Shown: positions 43,516 through 51,935 of the stretch, piece after piece | Layout: every line of letters starts with the position of its first letter | How positions within the stretch are numbered: position 1 is the first letter of the stretch | From: Pseudomonas asplenii | GTDB taxonomy: Bacteria; Pseudomonadota; Gammaproteobacteria; Pseudomonadales; Pseudomonadaceae | DNA length: 64,000 nt | Direction of reading: 5' to 3' | Assembly: GCF_900105475.1 (NCBI RefSeq) | Contig: NZ_LT629777.1 | Coordinates: 3,224,001-3,288,000, forward strand | The notes under the pieces: generated by a model | Seen by the model: the letters and a program-made list of their open reading frames with translations, nothing else | The model's database searches: none | Told to the model about the DNA's origin: nothing | Program-made: the position numbers and the translations under genes

Positions 43516-44097
43516 ATGACGCCACACGTCCAGGCATCCGTTCTGGAGGTGCTCAATCGAAGCGCCTTTCCGGTGCAACTACGGTTTTATCGCGAAAAAC
43601 ACTTGATATGGGACGTTTGGCTGACCTCTGGTACTGAGATGTCGGTGCCGGATCCGGTGCGTGCTGAAATCGATATGAATGTCGTGTTTACCGAGGCAAC
43701 CAGTCTGGTGACCTACCGGGTTCGGACCCGCATTTGCTCAAAGGCCAAAAGGCTGATGACGCAGATGCTGGCCGTCGCCGGTAGCGTGCGCTTCGAGCTT
43801 GATATAGAGCCTGGCAACACGGTTGGTGATATTGAAATACATAACCTGTGTTCAAGCAGCGTGTTGATCGAAGCTCGCTACCTGAAAACTCCTTTCGTGA
43901 TGACCTCAGTGCTGGAGGCCTCAGCCAGCAGCACTCTTAACTTCAAGGGAGTCGAAGTGACCGCAATCATGAACGGTATCACCACCGCGCGAATTGCAAT
44001 CAAGGAGTGGTGCAGCGATCTGTTGATCGATAGCGAGGCATCGAAGCATGACGGTCCTCCGGTAGTAAGTCTGGTGCCGCGCAGGAAAGAACAGTAA
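43516..44097 (+). CDS. Second small beta-rich protein, paralogue of the previous one
   Basis: 193 aa. Same two-unit layout as the upstream protein: VLEVLNRSAFPVQLRFYRE opening the first unit and IEIHNLCSSSVLIEARYLK the second, with SASSTLNFKGVEVTAIMNGITTARI near the end. A basic tail (VPRRKEQ). No signal peptide. The ATG at 43516 lacks a strong ribosome site (CCAGGAATACCCC). Function unknown; possibly structural or carrier proteins for the protease next door, whose N-terminus looks similar. Confidence 0.7.
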   Translation: MTPHVQASVLEVLNRSAFPVQLRFYREKHLIWDVWLTSGTEMSVPDPVRAEIDMNVVFTEATSLVTYRVRTRICSKAKRLMTQMLAVAGSVRFELDIEPGNTVGDIEIHNLCSSSVLIEARYLKTPFVMTSVLEASASSTLNFKGVEVTAIMNGITTARIAIKEWCSDLLIDSEASKHDGPPVVSLVPRRKEQ

Positions 44098-44132
44098 GGG
44101 CTGTTGCGCAATGCCCATCAAAGGATAAAAGC

Positions 44133-45158
44133 ATGACAAACCTAACGCTCGTCAATAACGTGTCGAATGCGGATGCCGTGGTCACGTTCAAAATTACTGA
44201 TGCTTCTGGCAAGATCAGCAAGGTAACAGCCCCAAGCGGCGGCGGTACGGTGGCCCATCCCACCGACTCAGAAACCAGCCCCTGGAGTGTATCGGCCATT
44301 ACGGCGGCCGGGCTTCAGCTCGACAGCGCCTCCGATCAGACGGCCATCCTGGTCGTTACGGATGCCAATGCAATCATTCAATTTGCCGTCGATCCGGTTT
44401 TCGGTGTGCTGGCAACAACCAGCATAGCCCCGAGCCCACCCAAGAATCCAATCACGCCGGTTGTTCCAGCAGTACCCGACGAGGGACTGGGTGGTGATGG
44501 CAGTTCCTCTGGGCAGAGCCCGATATCAGCGCTGGACAGTAATCAGAACTGGGATGCCCCCAACCCGGTCAATGCCTTGGTGCCTCAGGCAACTCGAACG
44601 CTGGCGCTGTCCATGCAGCCACAACTGCAAACCAATTGGTGCTGGGCTGCCGTCTCGGTTAGCACGGCGCTTTTTTATGACGTAGCCAGCACCGCCACCC
44701 AATGTGGCCTGGCTAACCAAGCTTTTGGTCAAGCTAACAACTGCTGTTCGAACGGCAACTCTGCAGCCTGTAATCTGCCTTTTTACCTGCAGCTATCGCT
44801 TGAGTGGGTCGGGCACCTGAACATGTTCTACGAACAGGTGTTCACCACGGCGCAAATCATCAGCGAGATCGATGCCGGACATCCATTGGGTGCACGTATT
44901 CAATGGAAAAACGGTGGCGGTCACTTTGTATTGATCTACGGTTACAACACCAATTCGCCGACGCCAAGCCCTGTCACCGCACCTGCACCTGCACCTGCGC
45001 CCGCACCCGCACCCGCACCCGCACCCGCACCCGCAGCGCCGTCACCGACCATCTCCATAGCCGACCCATGGTACGGAAGCTCCGTTATCGCTATTGCCAA
45101 TTTCGCTGCACAGTATCAGGGCGGCGGTATCTGGACCCATAGCTACACCACCAAGTAA
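44133..45158 (+). CDS. Papain-like cysteine protease (AvrRpt2-like fold) with Pro-Ala insert
   Basis: 341 aa. An N-terminal beta domain (about 1-90) resembles the two upstream small proteins. The peptidase part has Q-x-NWCWAA with catalytic Cys170, GGGHFVLIYGYN with His264 and SIADPWYG with Asp311, the order and motifs of papain-like enzymes near AvrRpt2 (C70). A (Pro-Ala)n stretch lies between His and Asp. Four more Cys (about 193-212) may form disulfides. No signal peptide. RBS AAGGAT. A secreted or lysis-released protease is likely; substrate unknown. Confidence 0.85.
   Translation: MTNLTLVNNVSNADAVVTFKITDASGKISKVTAPSGGGTVAHPTDSETSPWSVSAITAAGLQLDSASDQTAILVVTDANAIIQFAVDPVFGVLATTSIAPSPPKNPITPVVPAVPDEGLGGDGSSSGQSPISALDSNQNWDAPNPVNALVPQATRTLALSMQPQLQTNWCWAAVSVSTALFYDVASTATQCGLANQAFGQANNCCSNGNSAACNLPFYLQLSLEWVGHLNMFYEQVFTTAQIISEIDAGHPLGARIQWKNGGGHFVLIYGYNTNSPTPSPVTAPAPAPAPAPAPAPAPAPAAPSPTISIADPWYGSSVIAIANFAAQYQGGGIWTHSYTTK
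44979..45036 (+). repeat. Hexanucleotide repeat encoding a Pro-Ala tract
   Basis: About nine GCACCT/GCACCC/GCGCCC units in a row inside the protease gene, encoding alternating Ala-Pro. Unit length 6 keeps the frame, so copy-number change would alter linker length only. Confidence 0.8.
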
Positions 45159-45171
45159 GGGACCCATACCC

Positions 45172-45741
45172 ATGTTGAAGATCAAGTTTATCAATGGCCC
45201 TCAAGACGGCGAAAAGGTCATACGGACAGCGCTCGAGCATATTCACCGCAACAAGCATGCACCTCTCGAGTTGCAAAAAGCCGATCCCAAGCAGTTTCGA
45301 GTTGGCGTCCACCACCAGATCTATGATCTGAACCCCGCCGATATCATCGACGGTAAAGGCTTTGAAGCGGCAACGCTCAGCGGCTCGCGTTATCTGGTTG
45401 CAGAGGGATCGAAAAGCCTGGCCGCAGCCGAAATCACGATGGATACCGCAAGTAACAAGGCGGCCTTTCATCTGATCAATGTTGGCCCCTTCGTCGAGGG
45501 GTTCGAAAAGGCCGTTCGATTGGCGGAGTCGCTACCCCACAAAGGTGAATATGCGTGTCACATCCTGCGTATCGCGCCGATGTACATCATGGCGTTGTGG
45601 CTCAAGCCGACGAGCGGAACCAAGGACATTATCGTTCCCTTGGAGCCCACTCCAGGCTACTTGCAAGCTAGGGAGTACACGCCTGCCACCTTTCTCAAGG
45701 CCGTGCTGCCCCATGCTCATCCAGTCGAGATGCCGGTCTGA
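45172..45741 (+). CDS. Hypothetical protein of 189 aa in the protease/endolysin cluster
   Basis: ATG at 45172, 13 bp after the protease stop; an earlier in-frame ATG would lie inside the protease gene. Soluble alpha/beta protein with no signal peptide. The first ~60 residues (MLKIKFINGPQDGEKVIRT..FRVGVHHQIYDL) look like a small beta domain. One Cys. By position it could be an inhibitor or chaperone of the protease, but nothing in the sequence proves this. No family recognised. Confidence 0.65.
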   Translation: MLKIKFINGPQDGEKVIRTALEHIHRNKHAPLELQKADPKQFRVGVHHQIYDLNPADIIDGKGFEAATLSGSRYLVAEGSKSLAAAEITMDTASNKAAFHLINVGPFVEGFEKAVRLAESLPHKGEYACHILRIAPMYIMALWLKPTSGTKDIIVPLEPTPGYLQAREYTPATFLKAVLPHAHPVEMPV

Positions 45742-45768
45742 TTCAAGGCTTTGAAGTGTGGACTGGGA

Positions 45769-45812
45769 ACAGGGTTTGAATTTGGCAGGGCTATACCGGG
45801 TTCAAACCCTGT
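45769..45812 (+). other. Perfect 12-bp inverted repeat between cluster genes
   Basis: ACAGGGTTTGAA (45769-45780) and TTCAAACCCTGT (45801-45812), 20-nt loop, no T-tract. It sits in the 104-bp gap before the 949-aa gene: a likely mRNA processing or attenuation hairpin, or a protein site. Confidence 0.55.
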
Positions 45813-45845
45813 GCCATCTATATCGGCTGTTAGCAGGAGTGCATC

Positions 45846-48695
45846 ATGAGTGCCACGGACGTTACCGGCGTACAGCGCGGTTATAACGGCTATTGGGGGA
45901 TTGTCGCGCGCAATGGCATGCGTGTTGAAATACGCTGGACTGTGGCCGATGACGGTAAGTCTCTCAAAGGCGAAATTCGCGATGGTACAACTCAGGAGAG
46001 TCACCCTGTCGAACTCGGTCTTGTGTATCCCCGGGTGCTTGAGATCACTCAGCAATTGGGCAGTATCGATGTGACGTTGATGTTGGTTCCTGACAGGCAA
46101 CACATCTCGTTGAATTGCAATGTCCCGCTGTCCATCAATAAGTTTTTCAACGCCCCCATCGGTGAGTGGTCAGTACTGCGTCGGCCCGATGATGAACCGA
46201 GTGAAAACAGTCTGCCACTGATTGATGAGCCTCATGAGGCCATGGACCTGGCGCCCTTCGTCTGGCTGCACCCGGCTACGACACAGGAGGCACTCGATGC
46301 CAGTTTGCGCTTCATTCGTCTGCAAAATCCGCAGCTTTTGCCGCTTTACGTAACCCTTGCTCAATGCACTGGTGCGGACGCCGCGATCGCCAAGCAAAAC
46401 GCCGCCAAAGCGTTCACGGGGCTTGTCAGCGATGTTGCAACATTGCCGTCGCCGATCTGCCTGTTTCCGAGCTTGCGTGTCCAGCTACTGACAACCTTGT
46501 CAGGTGTCCAGACCTTGCCTGCCATTTCGCAGCAGGTGGAAAATTTGTTGGGTGAGCCGGTCAAGTCTTTGCTGGAGAGCCCGGAGTGGGCCTCCAGTCA
46601 GGCATCCGTGTGGCAAAGCCTGTTCGTCCTGGCCTTGATCGGCACGCCGGGCAATACTTCCCTGGCAACGCAATTGGTCGATGTCTTGCGGGTGGGCCAT
46701 TTTCTCGACCTGTTGCAACAGGGCCTGCCTTCTCTTCAGGAACAACAGTTGCGTAATGTGGCGTTGAACGCTATCACGGCCTTTCCTGATGCCGTCGCCA
46801 CCTTTGGCTTGAACGTCAAGCCCAATCCGGTAGCCACGACGACCGCCAGTACCGACACCGGGACGAGCGCCTCCACCGACACCAGCAGTACTGCGGGCTC
46901 GTGGCAGGTGCTGGGGCCAGGTACGCTCAAGCGTGCGCGTCAGCACCTTGTCGGTTATCAACCGGGTGAGCTGGCCGAGGTGGTCAATGTCATGCCCCAC
47001 GAGCGCCAGGAGCGGCAGGAACACCTGCTGAGCCGCCGAGAGGAACACGACAACGAGAGCACCGAGCATCGTGGCGAAACCGATGACTTGCGACAGACAT
47101 CCGCCAGCAGCGAACTCACCGAAGCGCTTCAGGAAATCATGGCCGCCGATGGGCTCGTGCGTAACATGAGCAATGTCAAACCGACCTATGAAAACCTCAA
47201 CGAAATACTCTCGGGCGCCTGGTCAGGTGGCAATGGTGGCACCTCTTGGTCAGGGGCTGACACCTCTCGGCAAGTTCAGCAATTGACGGAGAAAGCAGCC
47301 CGGTACATGGGGGATCGAATCACGCGGCAGCGAGGGCGGGTCTGGCAGGAGCTGTGCGATCGCCGTCAAAGCAATCTCATCGACAATGCGGGTGACCGTC
47401 GGCTGGTGGGTATTTATCACTGGGTCGACAAGTTGATGAAGGTTCATCTGGCGGATGCCGGACGACGCCTGGTATTTGGCTTTGTCATCAACCAGCCAGC
47501 GCAGGCCTGGGTCCAGGGCATCACGGTGCAGGACGACGTTCCGCTGGAAAAACCCTTTGCCATTCCGGCATTTTCCGATGCTCATGGCCTCGGTTACATC
47601 CGTATAAAACCGGACAATTACCAGGCGCTTTCCGCGTTGTATGACATCAGTGATCCTGAGCCGCCTCCCATTGACACCTTGCGCGTGATTACCACAGTCA
47701 ACAGCGTGGTACTGGGTGATGTCTCGATGTTACGGATCCCCGACGGTTACGTGGCGGCGTCCGGTACAGTCACCATGGCACTGGCGGATACCCAGTACAA
47801 CCTGGTGTGTTCGGTCGCTGGAGAGGATGTTAAACCTGCGCAAGCGGCCACCTCCTCATCCGCGACAACGCTGACGGTTACCGTCCCGGAAGCCTCAAGT
47901 TCTACGACAGTGGGCAATGCCGTTGTGACACCTCCCGCACCACCGACAGCATTGGTCAGTACCGTGCAACTGGCCAGCATTCAAGGCAAGACCGGACCCA
48001 TTCCTCTGACCGTGATGTCAGCGGCGCCACTACTGAGTGTCACCGTCGACATCACCTGCAATCGCGTGGTGACCACAGGTAAGGACCACCTGGTAGTGGC
48101 TTGGCAAATACGTAGCTACGGCCGACTGCTCGAGGCCTGGCAGGCGTCGATGCAACGCTATCAGGACGAATTCGCCAAGCGCATGAAACTGGCCAGTGAA
48201 GATCGGACGGTCGAGATCCAGCAGGATGCATTGGCTCAGGCATGCCTGAACCTGCTGGCGCCACCTCCCGGTAATGCTCAACAGTTGCAGCCGTTGTTCA
48301 GTTGGTCCGATATGAATTGGCACTACAACACTCAGCCTTTCGTGAAGTCTGTCATCCAACCCAAGGCTATCGCGATGGCGTCTACCGCGCCTGTCGCAGA
48401 GCGCTTGTTCCTGCGCTTTCTCAAAGCATCGGCGGCCAATGTTCTACTCCCCGTGAATCGCGGCTACGAAACCAGGCTGTTGTTCAACTTGCAATTCCCA
48501 TCACCCTGGATTGGTGAGCCGGCCAGTACTCCCGTGACGGAAAGCACCCTGATGATGCTGGAGGAAGTGCTCGTTCCTGATCCGTTGTCGCCGGAGCAAC
48601 AAGTGCCACCTCGACATTGGACGGTGCGTCTGCCCACGTCGATGCTTTATCTGCAGCAGGGTACGGACTTGCCGGGTTTTACCGTCTCGTGTTGA
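45846..48695 (+). CDS. 949-aa protein of an uncharacterised family
   Basis: ATG at 45846 with AGCAGGAG upstream. Layout: N-terminal beta domain (1-100), helical part (130-330), Thr/Ser/Asp linker (about 331-352), then GTLKRARQHLVGYQPGELAEV and VNVMPHERQERQEHLLSRRE (about 358-400), a motif I recall from large uncharacterised bacterial proteins. The middle has a charged coiled-coil-like stretch, a second Ser/Thr/Pro linker near 666-700, and a mixed C-terminus with few Cys. No signal peptide or membrane segment. It is the largest product of the cluster and may be the main structural or effector protein; function unknown. Confidence 0.8.
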   Translation: MSATDVTGVQRGYNGYWGIVARNGMRVEIRWTVADDGKSLKGEIRDGTTQESHPVELGLVYPRVLEITQQLGSIDVTLMLVPDRQHISLNCNVPLSINKFFNAPIGEWSVLRRPDDEPSENSLPLIDEPHEAMDLAPFVWLHPATTQEALDASLRFIRLQNPQLLPLYVTLAQCTGADAAIAKQNAAKAFTGLVSDVATLPSPICLFPSLRVQLLTTLSGVQTLPAISQQVENLLGEPVKSLLESPEWASSQASVWQSLFVLALIGTPGNTSLATQLVDVLRVGHFLDLLQQGLPSLQEQQLRNVALNAITAFPDAVATFGLNVKPNPVATTTASTDTGTSASTDTSSTAGSWQVLGPGTLKRARQHLVGYQPGELAEVVNVMPHERQERQEHLLSRREEHDNESTEHRGETDDLRQTSASSELTEALQEIMAADGLVRNMSNVKPTYENLNEILSGAWSGGNGGTSWSGADTSRQVQQLTEKAARYMGDRITRQRGRVWQELCDRRQSNLIDNAGDRRLVGIYHWVDKLMKVHLADAGRRLVFGFVINQPAQAWVQGITVQDDVPLEKPFAIPAFSDAHGLGYIRIKPDNYQALSALYDISDPEPPPIDTLRVITTVNSVVLGDVSMLRIPDGYVAASGTVTMALADTQYNLVCSVAGEDVKPAQAATSSSATTLTVTVPEASSSTTVGNAVVTPPAPPTALVSTVQLASIQGKTGPIPLTVMSAAPLLSVTVDITCNRVVTTGKDHLVVAWQIRSYGRLLEAWQASMQRYQDEFAKRMKLASEDRTVEIQQDALAQACLNLLAPPPGNAQQLQPLFSWSDMNWHYNTQPFVKSVIQPKAIAMASTAPVAERLFLRFLKASAANVLLPVNRGYETRLLFNLQFPSPWIGEPASTPVTESTLMMLEEVLVPDPLSPEQQVPPRHWTVRLPTSMLYLQQGTDLPGFTVSC

Positions 48696-48817
48696 GGTCA
48701 AAAGTCAAACCGGGAGCAGCCTGCCCGAAAGCCCATAGACGTTGCTGATAGTAAATCCTCCTCGAACGCTGGCTCCACGGCTGGCATTTTTTGGCTCTCA
48801 CCTTTAGGAGTTACCCC

Positions 48818-49327
48818 ATGCCAGAAATCACAGCAGACGCTGCTGGTGGTCAAAACGTGTGTGCATTCCTTGATATGCTGGCAATTGCCGAAGGGACTTC
48901 AACCAGTCAATACACTCGTAACAATGGATACGATGTCGTTGTAGGAGGTATCAACAGTCCTAACACCTTTAGCGACTATTCAACTCACCCCTGTATATAT
49001 GTGCACGTCAACAGCAATGGGCTCGTTTCTACAGCGGCTGGTCGATACCAACTGCTCTTTCGCTATTGGGCTGATTACAGCCGTTCGTTAAATTTGCCTG
49101 ATTTCGGTCCGCTCAGCCAAGACCGCATCGCTATCCAGCAAATCAGCGAGCGACAGGCTCTGGATGATCTTCAGTCCGGTAACATAGTGTCCGCGATTAC
49201 CAAATGCGCAAATATCTGGGCCAGCCTGCCCGGCAATGACTACGATCAGCATGAGGACACGTATAGCAGCCTGATTGCCGATTATGTCAAGGCTGGAGGA
49301 GAGAACACGTCACCCAGCCAGGTTTAG
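48818..49327 (+). CDS. Lambda-R-like endolysin (GH104 lytic transglycosylase)
   Basis: 169 aa from the ATG at 48818 (RBS TTAGGAG). The alignment to phage lambda R runs nearly full length: FLDMLAIAEGT (catalytic Glu25, lambda Glu19), NNGYDVVVGG, AAGRYQLLFRYW, SQDRIAIQQISERQAL, CANIWASLPG. It cuts peptidoglycan to 1,6-anhydro products. Like lambda R it has no signal peptide, so it needs a holin or other route; none is visible nearby. Last gene of the cluster. Confidence 0.93.
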   Translation: MPEITADAAGGQNVCAFLDMLAIAEGTSTSQYTRNNGYDVVVGGINSPNTFSDYSTHPCIYVHVNSNGLVSTAAGRYQLLFRYWADYSRSLNLPDFGPLSQDRIAIQQISERQALDDLQSGNIVSAITKCANIWASLPGNDYDQHEDTYSSLIADYVKAGGENTSPSQV

Positions 49328-49550
49328 TACCATTGGGAATGGCACGCGATGATTTCCTCTTTGCCGTGAATAAGCGTCATGGAGAAAAATGCTGCGCCGG
49401 TTGGTGTTGATCTCTGCTCCTGGCCTGAAACTCACGGCTTGATGAGGTGGCGGCGTATTTTTCACGAAATGTTGATGCCCGTCTGACTAAGGTTCAAATG
49501 CTGCCCCGAGTGCTACCCGTACTTGCGGCAGCGTTTCCGATCGCCGGTCA
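49328..49550. other. Spacer between the endolysin and methyltransferase genes
   Basis: 223 bp. No credible gene, terminator or repeat seen; probably the edge of the accessory segment. Confidence 0.45.
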
Positions 49551-50246
49551 ATGCAGCAGAGTCCCTCAGCCATGTCAGCGCCATCGCCTTCCCTCGTCGA
49601 GCTTGAGTTCGCCCGCCAACACGCGCGCGAGCATGCTCGGGTGTGCCGCACTGTTCATCCCCAGGGGGTGTGGCAGCGCCTGGAACACTGGCGCGAGGAG
49701 GGCCTGGTACGGCAGGCGCTGAAGCTGGCGGGCGAGCCGGGCCTGGTGCTGGACCTGCCCTGCGGCGCCGGGCGGTTCTGGCCGGTCCTGGCGCAGCGTG
49801 GCAATCGTGTGGTGCTGGCAGCGGATTCGTCGCGGGAAATGCTTGATCACTGCGCGGTTCATCATGCGCCTGAACTGTTCAAGCGGGTCAGGACGCTCCA
49901 CAGTTCAACGTTCGCCATCAGCCTGCCGGAAAATGCGGTGGATTGCATTTTCTGCCTGCCGTTCTTCGCCCATGTCGCTGAGGCTGAGCACCGTCTGGCG
50001 ATACTGCGCGAGTTTCACCGGGTCAGCCGTGACACGGTGATCGTCTCCCTGTGCCTAAGTGGCAATCTAATGGCTTGGCGTGGTCGGCGAGCAGGCCATA
50101 GCGGCCAGGACCCCAGGCCCGTGGTGCTGGACAAGGCCCAGGTCGAGGCCGAGTTTCATGAAGCCGGCTTCGAGATTGTCGGCCACCGCGACTTTTTGCC
50201 GGGTTATGCCATGCGTCGGGTCTACGTTCTGCGCAAGGACAACTGA
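49551..50246 (+). CDS. Class I SAM-dependent methyltransferase
   Basis: 231 aa from the ATG at 49551; an ATG at 49572 is equally possible since neither has a strong ribosome site. Motif I VLDLPCGAGRFWPVLA binds S-adenosylmethionine; VVLAADSSREML (motif II) and AVDCIFCLPFFAHV (motif III) follow. The substrate is unknown; similar small methyltransferases modify lipids or small molecules. Its GC-rich codons match the core genome. Confidence 0.85.
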   Translation: MQQSPSAMSAPSPSLVELEFARQHAREHARVCRTVHPQGVWQRLEHWREEGLVRQALKLAGEPGLVLDLPCGAGRFWPVLAQRGNRVVLAADSSREMLDHCAVHHAPELFKRVRTLHSSTFAISLPENAVDCIFCLPFFAHVAEAEHRLAILREFHRVSRDTVIVSLCLSGNLMAWRGRRAGHSGQDPRPVVLDKAQVEAEFHEAGFEIVGHRDFLPGYAMRRVYVLRKDN

Positions 50247-50385
50247 CCTTCGTGATCCGGCGAACCTGGTGAGTAAGACTATTCTTTCACCGCAGCGGGG
50301 CATTCACCCACGCTCTTGCAGCGCGAATGCTCGGAAATCGCCTGTGGCGATATATACTGCGCGCCATTCTTCAAGGGAGAGCCGT

Positions 50386-51519
50386 GTGGCCATCGATATT
50401 CACTGGATTCGCGACAACGATAGCCTCGGTCGGCATTGCACTGAATGGCAGCAATTACCTTTCGTTGCCCTCGACACCGAATTCATGCGGGTCGACACCT
50501 TTTATCCCATCGCCGGGCTGATCCAGATTGGTGATGGCTCCAGCGCTTACCTGATCGACCCGTTGACCATCGACAACTGGCAACCCCTGGCCGCGCTGCT
50601 GGACAACCCGGCGGTGGTCAAGGTCGTGCACGCCTGCAGCGAAGACCTCGAGGTCCTGTTGCGCCTGACCGGCAGCCTGCCGACACCGCTGTTCGATACG
50701 CAATTGGCGGCGGGTTACCTGAACCTGGGTTTTTCCATGGGCTATTCGCGACTGGTCCAGGAGGTCCTTGGCATCGACCTGCCCAAGGGCGAGACCCGTT
50801 CCGACTGGTTGCAACGTCCGCTCTCTGAGACCCAGGTCAGCTATGCCGCCGAAGATGCATTGCACCTGGCCGAAGTCTACAGCCGCCTGCGTCCGCAATT
50901 GTCGGACGACAAGTACGCCTGGGTCCTGGAGGACGGCGCCGAACTGGTCGCCAACCTGCGCCGCGAGGTCGATCCCTACGAGGTCTATCGTGACGCCAAG
51001 CTGGCCTGGAAACTGTCCCGGTCCCAGTTGGCGGTGCTGCGTGAACTCTGCGCCTGGCGCGAGCGCGAGGCTCGTGCCCGTGACTTGCCGCGCAACCGGA
51101 TCATCCGCGAGCATTCGTTGTGGCCCTTGGCCAAGAGCCAGCCGGACAACCTGGTGAGCCTGGCCCGCATCGAAGACATGCACCCGCGCACCGTGCGCCA
51201 GGATGGCGAGTTCCTGCTGGAGCTGATCAAGCGTGCGGCCAGTCTGCCGATGGACCAATGGCCACCTGCGGTGCCCGAGCCCCTGCCGATCGAGGCCGGA
51301 GCTTTGGTCAAGCGCCTGCGGGGCGTGGGCCAGGCGGCGGCCGAGCGGATGGGCATCGTGCCGGAACTGATGCTGCGCAAGAAAACCCTGGAAGCGCTGA
51401 TCAAGAGCGGCTTTCCTGACGGACCTTATCAATTGCCCGATTCGCTGCGTGGCTGGCGCCGCGAATGGTTGGGTCAGGCCTTGCTCGACAGCCTGGCGAC
51501 TGCTGGAGAACAGCCTTGA
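50386..51519 (+). CDS. rnd: Ribonuclease D
   Basis: 377 aa from the GTG at 50386, which has AAGGGAGA at the right distance and where homology begins. DEDD exonuclease motifs: ALDTEF (Exo I), [12 protein letters not shown] (Exo II), [10 protein letters not shown] (Exo III), then an HRDC domain (about 205-285). Trims the 3' ends of tRNA and other stable RNAs. Its stop overlaps the ycgL start. Confidence 0.95.
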   Translation: MAIDIHWIRDNDSLGRHCTEWQQLPFVALDTEFMRVDTFYPIAGLIQIGDGSSAYLIDPLTIDNWQPLAALLDNPAVVKVVHACSEDLEVLLRLTGSLPTPLFDTQLAAGYLNLGFSMGYSRLVQEVLGIDLPKGETRSDWLQRPLSETQVSYAAEDALHLAEVYSRLRPQLSDDKYAWVLEDGAELVANLRREVDPYEVYRDAKLAWKLSRSQLAVLRELCAWREREARARDLPRNRIIREHSLWPLAKSQPDNLVSLARIEDMHPRTVRQDGEFLLELIKRAASLPMDQWPPAVPEPLPIEAGALVKRLRGVGQAAAERMGIVPELMLRKKTLEALIKSGFPDGPYQLPDSLRGWRREWLGQALLDSLATAGEQP

Positions 51520-51809
51520 AACATATCTGCTCGATCTATCGCAGCCCCCGCAAGAACGAAATGTACCTCTACGTGCTCAAGAGCGAAGCCCTGGCGCGTG
51601 TTCCGGAGCCTCTTCTGCAGGCGTTCGGCAAGCCGCTGCATGCCTTCGACCTGGTGCTGACGCCTGAGCGCACGCTGGCGCGCGAAGATATCCACAAGGT
51701 GCTCGATAATCTCGACAAGCAGGGTTACCACCTGCAGATGCCCCCGGCCGAGGACGAGTACATCGAGCATTTGCCGGAAGAGTTGTTGCGCCGTAATGAC
51801 CCGGTCTGA
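51516..51809 (+). CDS. ycgL: YcgL domain protein
   Basis: 97 aa from a TTG at 51516 overlapping the rnd stop (TTGA); no ATG gives the family N-terminus [38 protein letters not shown] and GYHLQMPP are conserved. Small cytoplasmic protein; function not established in the family. Translationally coupled to rnd. Confidence 0.92.
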   Translation: MKHICSIYRSPRKNEMYLYVLKSEALARVPEPLLQAFGKPLHAFDLVLTPERTLAREDIHKVLDNLDKQGYHLQMPPAEDEYIEHLPEELLRRNDPV

Positions 51810-51820
51810 TCAACAGCCCT

Positions 51821-51842
51821 GAGCGCCCTGTCCAGGGCGCTC
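51821..51842 (+). terminator. Stem-loop after rnd-ycgL
   Basis: GAGCGCCCTG-TC-CAGGGCGCTC, a perfect 10-bp stem, followed by CATTTC. A strong hairpin but a poor T-tract. Confidence 0.6.
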
Positions 51843-51935
51843 CATTTCAATGGAATGCATTTTCTGGCGATCGTCGAGCACGATGGAGAGCGCTTCATCG
51901 GCGGTCGCCTGCACTGTTTTGGAAAGGTTTGAACC

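Noticed and set aside
39383..49327. Intact prophage or phage-tail bacteriocin
   Set aside because: Only a collar-domain protein and an endolysin are phage-like; no sheath, tube, baseplate, integrase or replication genes.
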